Source: Oscillospiraceae bacterium MB24-C1
GTDB lineage: Bacteria > Bacillota > Clostridia > Oscillospirales > Ruminococcaceae
DNA: 64,000 bases
Direction of reading: 5' to 3'
Assembly (NCBI GenBank): GCA_030913685.1
Contig: CP133187.1
Span: 948,501 to 1,012,500, forward strand
Part shown: positions 27,377 to 35,612 of the stretch, piece after piece
Layout of the letters: each line of letters begins with the position of its first letter
Position numbering within the stretch: position 1 is the first letter of the stretch
Notes under the pieces: generated by a model
The model's database searches: none
Seen by the model: only the letters and a program-made list of their open reading frames with translations
What the model was told of the DNA's origin: nothing
Position numbers and translations under genes: made by a program

Positions 27377-27727
27377 ATGTATGTATTAAATGAAAGCGAA
27401 CGGGAATATCGCTTTGGCAACAGCGGGCCAAAATATTTGATGAAAGGCCCCCGAATGAATTTTGCTGTGGTACAGTTTTTGGCGGGAGAAGATTTCACCG
27501 CACATTTCCATAACACGATGGAGGAGAATTTCTTCATTTTAGAGGGTGAGATTGATATTGTCGTCGATGGCAAGGTCAATAAGCTTAAGCAGGGAGATTT
27601 TATACATATTGAACCGGGTGAAATTCATTATTGCGTGAACAACTCTAACGCGTTAGTAAAAATGATTTCAACTCTTGCACCTTTTCAGGAAATAGACAAG
27701 GTCGATATTCCAGACTATAAGTACTGA
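27377..27727 (+). CDS. Small cupin-domain protein in the lsr locus
   Basis: A 116-residue single-domain cupin. Cupin motif one gives probable metal ligands His43, His45 and Glu49 or Glu50 (AHFHNTMEENFFILEGEIDI); motif two contributes His84 (GDFIHIEPGEIHY). It starts 117 bases after lsrK, co-directional, with AAGGTGGG upstream. lsrG, the monooxygenase-fold protein that isomerises phospho-AI-2 before LsrF acts, is absent from the locus. Small cupins often catalyse sugar-phosphate isomerisation, so this gene is a candidate functional replacement. That role is inference; only the fold and the position are seen. Confidence 0.8.
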   Translation: MYVLNESEREYRFGNSGPKYLMKGPRMNFAVVQFLAGEDFTAHFHNTMEENFFILEGEIDIVVDGKVNKLKQGDFIHIEPGEIHYCVNNSNALVKMISTLAPFQEIDKVDIPDYKY

Positions 27728-27827
27728 TTGTCGCATCGCCTAACAGCGGAAAGTTTATATTTGCTACCCAAGTACCATCAATTGATCACTCCTGTTTATC
27801 AATCCAACAAATCCCAACTCAATCTAT

Positions 27828-27869
27828 TGCCGGCGGTTGCTTTTTACATGAGGAAAGCAACCGCCGGCA
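27828..27869 (+). terminator. Hairpin terminator after the cupin gene
   Basis: Perfect 16-base arms 27828-27843 and 27854-27869 (TGCCGGCGGTTGCTTT and its complement) with a 10-base loop, about 100 bases after the cupin stop. It marks the end of the lsrR-lsrK-cupin unit; the T run is weak. Confidence 0.65.
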
Positions 27870-27958
27870 GCTTATGTCAAAAATGCGGGGTTAGAATATC
27901 TACTTTTTTGTATAAACAGTAAGAGCACCGAGATAATAGCAATAAAAAGAGGTATCAT

Positions 27959-28882
27959 ATGGAAGCAGTAGAAAAAACTTTACAGCAATCCGATATCGTT
28001 TTGATTCTAAGCGGTATTATCATGGGTACGGTGGCTAGAATAATCACGCTAAATGTCGACTATCGCCAAAATCCGAGTTATCCGGGCGGCTTTTTGATCA
28101 ACCTGATAACTGGATTTGTGGCCGCAGTACTGGGTTCGGTTGCAATTCCGGCGCTCTTGGCTAGGAACTTTACCGCGGTTACATTCTTAACAATCGGCGT
28201 ACAGCATTTTCGTGATATCCGAAAACTCGAGATGAATAGCTTATCCAAATTGGAGGATATAGAATATACCCAAAGAGGAGCTGCCTATATTGATGGTATT
28301 GCAAAAACGTATGAGGCTCGAAATTATATTTCTCTGCTGACGTCTTTGTTCACCGTATTGGCCATGAAAATTTTTTATGCCGATAACCTTATCGTTGATT
28401 GTCTTGTAGGGTTGGTTACTGGCTTAATAGCAATTTATATCTTTAAAACTTTTACTAAAGGAAAGACCATTGGTGACATATGCGACATATCTGAAGGTAA
28501 AATCACTATCGAACACTCAGAGCTATTTGTAGACGGCATGTTCGTCACCAACTTATTAGGCACCGACAGAAGTCGGGCGCTATTTCTTAACGAAGGTATC
28601 GCGGTTGTTATTACGCCCAAAAAAGATATATTTAGAATAACCCTCGATAACTTTGGGCAGCGACAGGCTATTCTATTTGAAGCTGCCAGATCTTTTGGCG
28701 TTAAACGTTTTAGATTTACGAGAAAAAACTACAAGAGCGGCAAATTAATAGTAGCTTTTGTTCCTATAATTCATAATATTGATGCATTGGTTAGCGTAGT
28801 TAAAAAGACACCCATTCTAGAGAACAGCAGAAAGATTCATTCGATTATGTCATCTTATTCAGGAGGCAATCAAAATGGGTAA
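27959..28882 (+). CDS. YIEGIA family membrane protein
   Basis: A 307-residue integral membrane protein of the YIEGIA family, named after a conserved motif that appears here as YIDGIAKTYEARNY (about residues 111-124). Several hydrophobic segments occupy the N-terminal half (ILSGIIMGTVARIITL, GGFLINLITGFVAAVLGSVA) and about 130-165. The C-terminal part (about 170-307) is soluble-looking. The family occurs mainly in spore-forming Firmicutes and has no established biochemical role. AAGAGG precedes the ATG. It overlaps the small downstream gene by eight bases, a pairing seen repeatedly for this family. Confidence 0.85.
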   Translation: MEAVEKTLQQSDIVLILSGIIMGTVARIITLNVDYRQNPSYPGGFLINLITGFVAAVLGSVAIPALLARNFTAVTFLTIGVQHFRDIRKLEMNSLSKLEDIEYTQRGAAYIDGIAKTYEARNYISLLTSLFTVLAMKIFYADNLIVDCLVGLVTGLIAIYIFKTFTKGKTIGDICDISEGKITIEHSELFVDGMFVTNLLGTDRSRALFLNEGIAVVITPKKDIFRITLDNFGQRQAILFEAARSFGVKRFRFTRKNYKSGKLIVAFVPIIHNIDALVSVVKKTPILENSRKIHSIMSSYSGGNQNG

Positions 28883-29063
28883 ACAATCTCCCGAAATAGC
28901 GGTTTATATAACAACCAATAGAGACAGGGTTATAACAGGCAATGCTTTAACACTAGTAATACCAGATGAAAATGAAAGAAAGAAAAGTGTCACAGATATC
29001 TCTAAGGCTCTTAGAGGAAATGTTTTGCAACTTCAAAATGGCGATTATTTAATTATTGTTTAA
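28875..29063 (+). CDS. Small partner ('capping complex subunit') of the YIEGIA protein
   Basis: A 62-residue soluble protein (IAVYITTNRDRVITGNALTL, GNVLQLQNGDYLIIV) whose start lies inside the end of the YIEGIA gene, with CAGGAGG six to eight bases upstream. Genes of this size and pattern accompany YIEGIA genes and are named as a capping complex subunit in public annotation; the function is unproven. A terminator follows directly, so the two genes form a closed two-gene operon. Confidence 0.78.
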   Translation: MGKQSPEIAVYITTNRDRVITGNALTLVIPDENERKKSVTDISKALRGNVLQLQNGDYLIIV

Positions 29064-29078
29064 TTAAATAATCACATA

Positions 29079-29111
29079 AAGCGCCATCCTTTTTGGGTGG
29101 CGCTTCTTCTA
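29079..29111 (+). terminator. Rho-independent terminator after the YIEGIA pair
   Basis: The stem AAGCGCCA-CC / GG-TGGCGCTT with a TTTTT-containing loop is followed by CTTCTTCT, 16 bases after the stop codon. Confidence 0.7.
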
Positions 29112-29176
29112 GTGAATATTTTAAAATTTGGAAGTGAACACTTCATATATATTTTACTATAAAGGTGTATAACCAA

Positions 29177-31492
29177 ATGAATACTGCCATTGGAAAAAAT
29201 GTTCAGCGCAAGGAAGCCTGGGACAAGGTTACAGGAAGAGCCCAATATACAGACGATCTGCCTAAGATAGGCGTTCTGTTTGCCCGTTTGCTTACAAGCA
29301 CCTATGCCCATGCCCGCATTGAAAGCATCGACATTTCTAAGGCTATCGTTTTAAAAGGTGTAAAAACAGTGTTAACCGGCGCGGACTGCTCCGAATTATT
29401 TGGACCATTGTTGCAAGACCGTCCAGCGCTAGCGCGCGATGTCGTGCGTTATGCCGGAGAACCGGTGGCGATGGTGGTTGCGGTAGACGAGCCCACAGCT
29501 GAAAAAGCGGTGCGATTAATCAAAGTTCAATACCGACAGCTACCAGTTGTTTTGACGCCTTCTCAAGCGTTATGCAAAGACGCAGTACTGGTGCATAATC
29601 AGGCTAATGAATATAAAAAAGTATTAAAGGACATTTATCCCGAATCGGGAACCAATATTGCCAGCCGTTACTGCATGCGCAAGGGAAATTGTGATTTTGC
29701 TTTTGCCGGTTGCGATCATATCGTTCAAAAACGTTTCTTCTTGCCGCCTTCTGACCATCTTGCTATGGAGGTTCGCTCAGCCAGAGCAGAAATTTCTGCG
29801 GATGGTACCGTTCATATTACCACGTCCTCACAAGCGCCCTACGCCGTTAGAAAACATGTTTCAAAAGCATTTTCAATTTCCTCCGGAAAAATGCAGGTGC
29901 ATGTACCGTTCGTCGGGGGCGCATTTGGCGGAAAAGCTCCTGTTACGCTAGAAATCTTAGCTTTTCTAGCTTCTCGAAGCGTAGGCGGCAAAGCCGTGCA
30001 GCTTACCATTCCCAGAGAACAAGACATGGCTTCAGCCCCCTGCCGCATTGGGCTGGAGGCTAATATTAAAATTGGCGTTAATAAAAAGGGGGTTATCCAA
30101 GCGGCAGAATTAACTTATTGGTTAGATTGCGGTGCTTATACCGACATTTCACCCTATATGACCAAAGCCATTGCAGTAGACTGCACCGGACCTTACCATG
30201 TTGAAAACCTCTCGTGCGATGCACTTTGCGTATATACCAACCACACCTACGCCACATCTTATCGAAGCTTTGCGCACGAATCGTATACCTTTTGCATAGA
30301 ACGGGTTCTGGATATTTTGGCACGAAAATGTCAGATGGACCCCCTTGAACTTCGCATCCGAAATGCAATCCGCCCCGGTAGCCTGACACCTTCACGCGTT
30401 CTGATGGGCGATTTGCCAAAGTGCCTAAATCAAGTAAAACATCTGTCGCAATGGAATGGTGGAACCCCTGTTCTAATAAAAAAAGACACCGTTAACGCCA
30501 AGGGGGTGGCGTGCTTTTGGAAAACTGAAAATCCGCCTACAAACGCGATATCCGGTGCGCTTATCACCTTTAATCCCGACGGAAGCGTCAATTTGAACAC
30601 GGGCGTTGTTGAAATGGGTTCCGGCGGACAGACCCATCTCGCGCAAATACTAGCCGAAAAATTAAAGATTGATGTGCAGCAGGTTCACGTTGTTATGGAT
30701 GTTGACACGCGAGTTGCACCAGAACACTGGAAAACCGTAGCCAGCCTCACTGAATACATGGCAGGTTTTGCCGTGTTAAAGGCCGCCGATGACCTAATCT
30801 ATCAGTTAAAATGCAACGGTTCTCAAGCTTTTGGATGTACCTTGGATGAGATTGAAGTCGCCCACGGACGAGTGTACTGCAAAAAAAATCTGAAGCAATA
30901 TATAGAGTTTAAAGAAATTGTACAAGGGTATAAAGCGCCTGACGGCACCTCTATCGGAGAACCTGTGATGGGGCGTGGGGGTTTTATGCTCAAAGGGCTT
31001 TGTATGCTTGACAAGGAAACGGGACAAGGTAAAACCGGTCCCGACTGGTCGCTAGGCGCACAAGTAGTCGAAATAGAAGCGGATTTAAAAACCTATACCT
31101 ATCGCATTATCTCCGCTTCTACTGTGATGGATGTAGGCAATGTGATAAATCCTGAAGCAATGCGTGCCATGGTGGCGGGTGGCATGGCAATGGGTATTAG
31201 TATGGCTAGCCGCGAATCATTTTCATTTAATTCACAAGGCATTTTGCAATCGCCTACTCTGCGAACCTATAAGCTATTGCACATCGGTCAGGAGCCTGAT
31301 TATCGCGTCGGATTTGTGGAAACACCGGAAGACGGCTCACCCTATGGTGTACGAAGCTATTCAGAGCACGGCATCATCGGTATACCTGCGGCACTAGGAA
31401 ATGCCTTGTCCGCCGCTTTCGGGATAGAGCTTGTATCACTTCCGCTGACACCAGAGAGAATTTGGCGAATGGCTAAGGAGAGCAACGTATGA
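29177..31492 (+). CDS. Xanthine dehydrogenase family protein, molybdopterin-binding subunit
   Basis: A 771-residue large subunit of a molybdenum hydroxylase. The start at 29177 follows AAAGGTG by about nine bases. It opens with GKNVQRKEAWDKVTGRAQYT (aldehyde oxidase/xanthine dehydrogenase N-terminal hammerhead). The molybdopterin domain includes FVGGAFGGKAPVTLE, NTGVVEMGSGGQTHLAQILA, and a C-terminal SEHGIIGIPAALGNALSAAF containing the position of the catalytic Glu. It is encoded in the order MoCo, FAD, 2Fe-2S. The substrate is not clear: purines, nicotinate or aldehydes are possible. No molybdenum cofactor genes are in the window. Confidence 0.9.
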   Translation: MNTAIGKNVQRKEAWDKVTGRAQYTDDLPKIGVLFARLLTSTYAHARIESIDISKAIVLKGVKTVLTGADCSELFGPLLQDRPALARDVVRYAGEPVAMVVAVDEPTAEKAVRLIKVQYRQLPVVLTPSQALCKDAVLVHNQANEYKKVLKDIYPESGTNIASRYCMRKGNCDFAFAGCDHIVQKRFFLPPSDHLAMEVRSARAEISADGTVHITTSSQAPYAVRKHVSKAFSISSGKMQVHVPFVGGAFGGKAPVTLEILAFLASRSVGGKAVQLTIPREQDMASAPCRIGLEANIKIGVNKKGVIQAAELTYWLDCGAYTDISPYMTKAIAVDCTGPYHVENLSCDALCVYTNHTYATSYRSFAHESYTFCIERVLDILARKCQMDPLELRIRNAIRPGSLTPSRVLMGDLPKCLNQVKHLSQWNGGTPVLIKKDTVNAKGVACFWKTENPPTNAISGALITFNPDGSVNLNTGVVEMGSGGQTHLAQILAEKLKIDVQQVHVVMDVDTRVAPEHWKTVASLTEYMAGFAVLKAADDLIYQLKCNGSQAFGCTLDEIEVAHGRVYCKKNLKQYIEFKEIVQGYKAPDGTSIGEPVMGRGGFMLKGLCMLDKETGQGKTGPDWSLGAQVVEIEADLKTYTYRIISASTVMDVGNVINPEAMRAMVAGGMAMGISMASRESFSFNSQGILQSPTLRTYKLLHIGQEPDYRVGFVETPEDGSPYGVRSYSEHGIIGIPAALGNALSAAFGIELVSLPLTPERIWRMAKESNV

Positions 31493-32328
31493 TTCCATTT
31501 GAATTTATCTATTGCCGCCCAAATACTTTGGCTGAAGCCGTGGAAGCATTTGTTCAACTGCAAACTGAAGGGCAAAATCCATTTTATTACGCGGGCGGAA
31601 GCGAGATCATTACAATGTGTAGAGCGGGCAGTATCCACCCTGGCGCGGTGATAGATATAAAGTCTATTCCAGAGTGCAACCAGCTTGAGGTGGATAACGA
31701 CGTTTTAAATATCGGCGGGGCGTGCAGTCTTAACAAGATTAAAGAATCCAAGCTGTTCCCTTTGCTTAGATTGGCCTGCGGACGCATTGCAGACCACACC
31801 AACCAATGCCGTATCACGCTGGGCGGAAATCTGTGCGGAACCATCATTTACCGCGAGACCAGTCTTGCACTTCTTGTTTCGGATGCTCAGGTAACTCTGC
31901 TGGGACCAGAAGGGCGACGTACAGTTTCTTTTAAAAGCATATTTAACGGTAGAATAAATCTAAAACCCGGTGAATTTATTGTACAGGTGCAAATACCCTC
32001 TTGGGCACTAAACGAACGTTATGCACATATTAAAAAAACTGAAAATGAAAAAATAGATTACCCCTTGGTGACGGTTGCGGCTATCTGGAAGGGAGATGTT
32101 TTGCGTGCAGCATTTTCAGGCCTCTGCTCTTTTCCATTTCGCAGCGAGGAGATAGAGTCCGTTTTAAACGATCGTAGCTTATCCTGCGAGATCAGGGCAG
32201 AAAAAGCAGCCCAACTGTTGCCCGATGCAGCATATAACGACGTAGAAGGTTCCGGTGAGTATCGTGTTTTTGTACTGCGAAACACGCTATGCACCCTTTT
32301 GGAGGATTGGGAAAGTGGTAAGATATAA
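31489..32328 (+). CDS. Xanthine dehydrogenase family protein, FAD-binding subunit
   Basis: A 279-residue middle subunit that passes electrons between the FeS clusters and FAD. FAD-binding features are YYAGGSEIITMCRAG near residue 35 and LGGNLCGTIIYRETSLALLV around 116, the CoxM/XdhB pattern (GGNLC..). The ATG overlaps the stop of the preceding gene (ATGA), and its end overlaps the start of the FeS subunit by 14 bases. Confidence 0.9.
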   Translation: MIPFEFIYCRPNTLAEAVEAFVQLQTEGQNPFYYAGGSEIITMCRAGSIHPGAVIDIKSIPECNQLEVDNDVLNIGGACSLNKIKESKLFPLLRLACGRIADHTNQCRITLGGNLCGTIIYRETSLALLVSDAQVTLLGPEGRRTVSFKSIFNGRINLKPGEFIVQVQIPSWALNERYAHIKKTENEKIDYPLVTVAAIWKGDVLRAAFSGLCSFPFRSEEIESVLNDRSLSCEIRAEKAAQLLPDAAYNDVEGSGEYRVFVLRNTLCTLLEDWESGKI

Positions 32329-32788
32329 TGGAAAAACTGTCGTTTCGCTTAATGTTAACGGAGAGACGCATGAATTAGCTGTGAGACCCTCGGATATTTT
32401 GTTGGACGTACTGCGTGAACAGTTGGGTTTGACCGGCGCGAAGCCCGGCTGCAAAAATGGAGATTGCGGTGCATGTACCATTATAATGGACGGTTTACCC
32501 ATGAAATCCTGCCTGATTCTTGCCGTTGAAGCGCAGGGGCACGATGTTTTAACTGTGGAAGGGCTTGGCGGTACATCGATGGTTCAACAATCATTTGTAA
32601 ATCAAAATGCGGTTCAGTGCGGTTACTGCACGTCTGGTTTTTTAATGGTTTGCCACGCACTCAAAATGAATCACCCGATTTTTCCGGGAGAATATATCAT
32701 CGAAGAATGGTTGCAGTCAAATTTATGTCGTTGCACCAGCTATCAGGAAATCCGCAAAGCCGTGCGCATGATGTACGAGTTGACTTGA
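32315..32788 (+). CDS. Xanthine dehydrogenase family protein, 2Fe-2S subunit
   Basis: A 157-residue small subunit with two 2Fe-2S clusters. The plant-ferredoxin cluster ligands lie in GCKNGDCGACTIIMDG plus a later Cys in KSCLILA. The second, helical cluster is in CGYCTSGFLM and LCRCTSY. The start is the GTG at 32315 with GGAGG nine bases upstream; the frame is open further back without a site. It completes the three-gene molybdenum hydroxylase operon, which a terminator closes. Confidence 0.9.
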   Translation: MVRYNGKTVVSLNVNGETHELAVRPSDILLDVLREQLGLTGAKPGCKNGDCGACTIIMDGLPMKSCLILAVEAQGHDVLTVEGLGGTSMVQQSFVNQNAVQCGYCTSGFLMVCHALKMNHPIFPGEYIIEEWLQSNLCRCTSYQEIRKAVRMMYELT

Positions 32789-32836
32789 CTTATTGCTTAG
32801 TTTTCCAGCACGTTGTTTTGAAAATAGCAAAGTTTG

Positions 32837-32876
32837 AGGGACGCGCTTAAACAAAAGTTTATAGCGCGTCCCTTTA
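32837..32876 (+). terminator. Terminator after the molybdenum hydroxylase operon
   Basis: The arms 32837-32852 and 32857-32873 (AGGGACGCGCT...AGCGCGTCCCT) form a GC-rich stem followed by TTTATATTT, 50 bases after the stop. Confidence 0.75.
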
Positions 32877-32945
32877 TATTTACGGAAACTCAAATTCTTT
32901 GTCTTGTCAAGTGCTTATAATTTCGTAAGTTGTTAATGCATGCTT

Positions 32946-33635
32946 TTAAGTGATAGCCTTTATCGCCGCTTTTTGTGCATGAATTTGCGTCGTGTCAAAC
33001 ACAGGCAGCGGAGAATCCTCTTGCTGAATCAACAATCCTATTTCGGTGCAGCCAAGAATTACACCTTCAGCACCACTGTTCTTTAACTGTTCAATGATCC
33101 GCATATACTGTTTACGAGATTCATCTGATATAATCCCAAGGCACAGTTCATCATAAATAACATGATTCACCAGTTCCACATCTACGGCATCGGGAATAAT
33201 AACCGTTATCCCTCTGGATATGAGCTTTTCCTTATAAAAATCTTGAGTCATCGTATATTTTGTACCTAATAGCGCTACTTTTTTGACGCCGGCCTGTTCT
33301 AGAGCGTCTGCGGTAGCATCTGCAATATGAACGATTGGGATATCGATTTGTTCCTGAATCTGAGGTGCAATTTTATGCATCGTATTCGTGCAGATTACGA
33401 TAAAATTTGCGCCCGCTTTCTCCAGATTTTTTGCGGCATCTGCGAGAATATCGGCGCTCTTGTCCCACTCGCCCTTCGCCTGGCACTCCTCAATTTCGGC
33501 AAAATCGACACTGTACAAGAATATTTTAGCGGAATGGAGACCACCCAATTTTTCTTTAACCGTTTCATTTATAAGCTGATAATATTTAACCGTGCTTTCC
33601 CAGCTCATTCCGCCAATCAAACCTATGGTTTTCAT
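32946..33635 (-). CDS. Aspartate/glutamate racemase family protein
   Basis: A 229-residue Asp/Glu racemase superfamily enzyme. It begins KTIGLIGGMSWESTVKYYQL, the pattern of amino-acid racemases of the YgeA/aspartate racemase type. Both catalytic cysteines are present (VICTNTMHK near residue 82, and LGCTEIGLL near 194). It would interconvert L- and D-amino acids, probably Asp or Glu, without pyridoxal phosphate. CAGGAGGG precedes the ATG. It is the last gene of a minus-strand run that includes transporter and amidohydrolase genes, which suggests a catabolic rather than a cell-wall role. Confidence 0.9.
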   Translation of the reverse strand: MKTIGLIGGMSWESTVKYYQLINETVKEKLGGLHSAKIFLYSVDFAEIEECQAKGEWDKSADILADAAKNLEKAGANFIVICTNTMHKIAPQIQEQIDIPIVHIADATADALEQAGVKKVALLGTKYTMTQDFYKEKLISRGITVIIPDAVDVELVNHVIYDELCLGIISDESRKQYMRIIEQLKNSGAEGVILGCTEIGLLIQQEDSPLPVFDTTQIHAQKAAIKAIT

Positions 33636-33657
33636 TGTATTCCCTCCTGAAATTTAG

Positions 33658-34506
33658 TTAAACAAAGAGCTGCCCTCTTGCAACGATTTTAACATCCCCA
33701 GCCACCTTGATTTCTCCTGTTGACTGATCAGCAAAAACTGTAATTATGCTGGGTCTCCCCACAAAATCGCCTTGACTAATATTAATTTTTTCTGTCGCAT
33801 TACAGAACCCTCTTTTAAAAAGATAGGCCCCGGTCGGCCCGGCCGCACTGCCGGTTGCTACATCTTCTACCGCACCTGAATTGTCCCACGTGCGCCCTTC
33901 CATTTTATCAACGTCAAAAACATAGACAAACTTTGCATTTACCTTACTCAATAGAGCCTCAAAATTCCTTACACTAATTTTCGCCTGCCCCAGCCCAGAA
34001 GTGAGTGGAACAATTAAATAGGGCAATCCAGTTGAGACAACTTCTATCGGAAGCGTAGGGTGAAGATTGTCAGCGGTAAGATTCAAAGCCTGTAAAAACA
34101 TTGCTTTTCCTTCACCCTCAACTGTTCCTAAAAACTCAGGGATGCCTTGATTCATCGTGGCGTGATAGTATTTATCCTTTTTTATCGTTTCTGATTGTAG
34201 CGTTTTTTTGTTCAACTCAAATACTGTGGTTATTCTGCTTTCCTCTGAATACAAGTTTTCATGGACGGTTGCCACCGCCCCCAAAATCGGATGCCCTGCA
34301 AAGTCCAATTCCTCTTCCACAGTAAATATTCTAGCGCGAAAACGTTTCTCTCCAACTTGTTTTAGAAAAATAGTTTCAAATTGCTTAAATTCCTGCGCCG
34401 TTCTCTGCATGTATTGAGTATCAAGCTCTTCTTCATGAATAATAACTGTTAATCCGTTTCCTGATAAACTTTTTGAACTGAATACATCTGCATGACAGTA
34501 AATCAT
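33658..34506 (-). CDS. PhzF family isomerase-like protein
   Basis: A 282-residue protein of the PhzF phenazine-biosynthesis/diaminopimelate-epimerase fold. The N-terminal part contains FSSKSLSGNGLTVIIHEEEL and the acidic cluster VEEELDFAGHPILGAVATVH (the Glu/Asp of the family active site). The C-terminal half has SGAVEDVATGSAAGPTGAYL, the glycine-rich anion hole. Most PhzF-like proteins do not make phenazines; no other phenazine gene is present. Its neighbours suggest isomerisation or epimerisation of an amino-acid derivative. AGGGGAG lies just before the ATG. Substrate unknown. Confidence 0.88.
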   Translation of the reverse strand: MIYCHADVFSSKSLSGNGLTVIIHEEELDTQYMQRTAQEFKQFETIFLKQVGEKRFRARIFTVEEELDFAGHPILGAVATVHENLYSEESRITTVFELNKKTLQSETIKKDKYYHATMNQGIPEFLGTVEGEGKAMFLQALNLTADNLHPTLPIEVVSTGLPYLIVPLTSGLGQAKISVRNFEALLSKVNAKFVYVFDVDKMEGRTWDNSGAVEDVATGSAAGPTGAYLFKRGFCNATEKINISQGDFVGRPSIITVFADQSTGEIKVAGDVKIVARGQLFV

Positions 34507-34538
34507 TTACTCTCCCCTTTTCAGCAATATACCAATCA

Positions 34539-35300
34539 TCACAGCCAGATGGCCCAATCACCGTAGTCGAAGGTGCCGCTACCATGATGCAGGTTGCCAT
34601 CGGCCTTCAGCTGGCGGAAAGCGTCTCGCATACGCACCAGAATCTCTGGTTGAATATCCAGACTGTGATGAGCTGGAAACACCTTTTTGACGGGGAGGGC
34701 TGCAATCTTTTCAAGCGACGTGAGATATGCCTGTGGATCAGTGGAAGGGTAGTACGCGAACAGTGTATCCTTGTAGACAAGATCGCCGGTGAATAAGTAT
34801 CCACGCTCCGGCTCCCAAAAGCAAAGATGCCCAGGAGAATGCCCCGGCGTATGTAGCGCAGTGATCATGCGCCCACCTAGGTCGATGGTGTCACCATCGT
34901 GTAGTAACCGCGTGGGTGTTCCCTGAAAGAACTTATAAGTGTTGACGTCATAACCCTCCGGTAGATCGCAACGGTCTGTAACCATCTCTCGGATGGTATC
35001 CATCGTCAGCGGAAATTCACCGTTTAGCCAGTTTAATTCCGTCTCATGGGCGTAAAAATCTGGGTAGTATTCGTGCCCGCCGATATGATCCCAATGGATA
35101 TGTGTCGCTACGGCAGCCACCGGCTTGTCCGTCAGTTTTTTCACTTCTTCAGAGATGTTACAGATGCCAAGCCCGGTATCAATGAGCAAACACCGCTCTC
35201 TACCTTCAATCAGATAACAGTGCGTTTCCTCCCAATGGCGGTATTCGCTGATAATATGCGTATTTGCATCAATTTGATCAAGTGTAAACCATTTTTTCAT
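34539..35300 (-). CDS. MBL-fold metallo-hydrolase
   Basis: A 253-residue metallo-beta-lactamase-fold protein. The metal-binding motif HIHWDH is in AVATHIHWDHIGGHEYYPDF (around residue 70), with further ligands in LHTPGHSPGHLCFWEP and LFTGDLVYKD, and a late PAHHS. It has no signal peptide, so it is cytoplasmic. Family members hydrolyse glyoxalase-type thioesters, lactones, phosphoesters or N-acyl compounds. Here it sits in an operon with amidohydrolases and amino-acid isomerases, suggesting hydrolysis of a related conjugate. AGGAAG precedes the ATG. Confidence 0.88.
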   Translation of the reverse strand: MKKWFTLDQIDANTHIISEYRHWEETHCYLIEGRERCLLIDTGLGICNISEEVKKLTDKPVAAVATHIHWDHIGGHEYYPDFYAHETELNWLNGEFPLTMDTIREMVTDRCDLPEGYDVNTYKFFQGTPTRLLHDGDTIDLGGRMITALHTPGHSPGHLCFWEPERGYLFTGDLVYKDTLFAYYPSTDPQAYLTSLEKIAALPVKKVFPAHHSLDIQPEILVRMRDAFRQLKADGNLHHGSGTFDYGDWAIWL

Positions 35301-35384
35301 TTCAATTCTTCCTTTATGTAATATAAAATTTCTTCCTGCTACTCTGCTAGATTGTATAAGTTATATTTTAGTTATTTGGGATTG

Positions 35385-35567
35385 TTAAAAAAGCTTAAAT
35401 ATACTCTTTACATTTTTATTGAGCTCTTTTGAGATAATATTTATGATCAATTCCTCAATAGAAGCCAAGAACGTTATGCCCAACAACAGTGCGATAGTGA
35501 AATTAAAACCGAAAGCGGCATAGAGCAGCGGAAACATAAACAGCAATGCTCCGGACGCTTGTTGCAC
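35385..35567 (-). pseudogene. C-terminal fragment of a CDP-alcohol phosphatidyltransferase-like gene
   Basis: 60 codons ending the way the PgsA-like CDP-alcohol phosphatidyltransferases do: two hydrophobic stretches (ALLFMFPLLYAAFGFNFTIA, LLLGITFLASIEELIINIIS) and a final KELNKNVKSIF. The N-terminal catalytic domain with the DGx2ARx8Gx3Dx3D motif is missing, and the upstream DNA is the end of an amidohydrolase gene. I read it as the 3' relic of a lost phospholipid synthesis gene. It fills most of the gap between the metallo-hydrolase and amidohydrolase genes. Confidence 0.55.
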
Positions 35568-35612
35568 TTTCTATTTCCTACGTTCACGCCATTAGTTGCC
35601 GGTCACCTTTTA

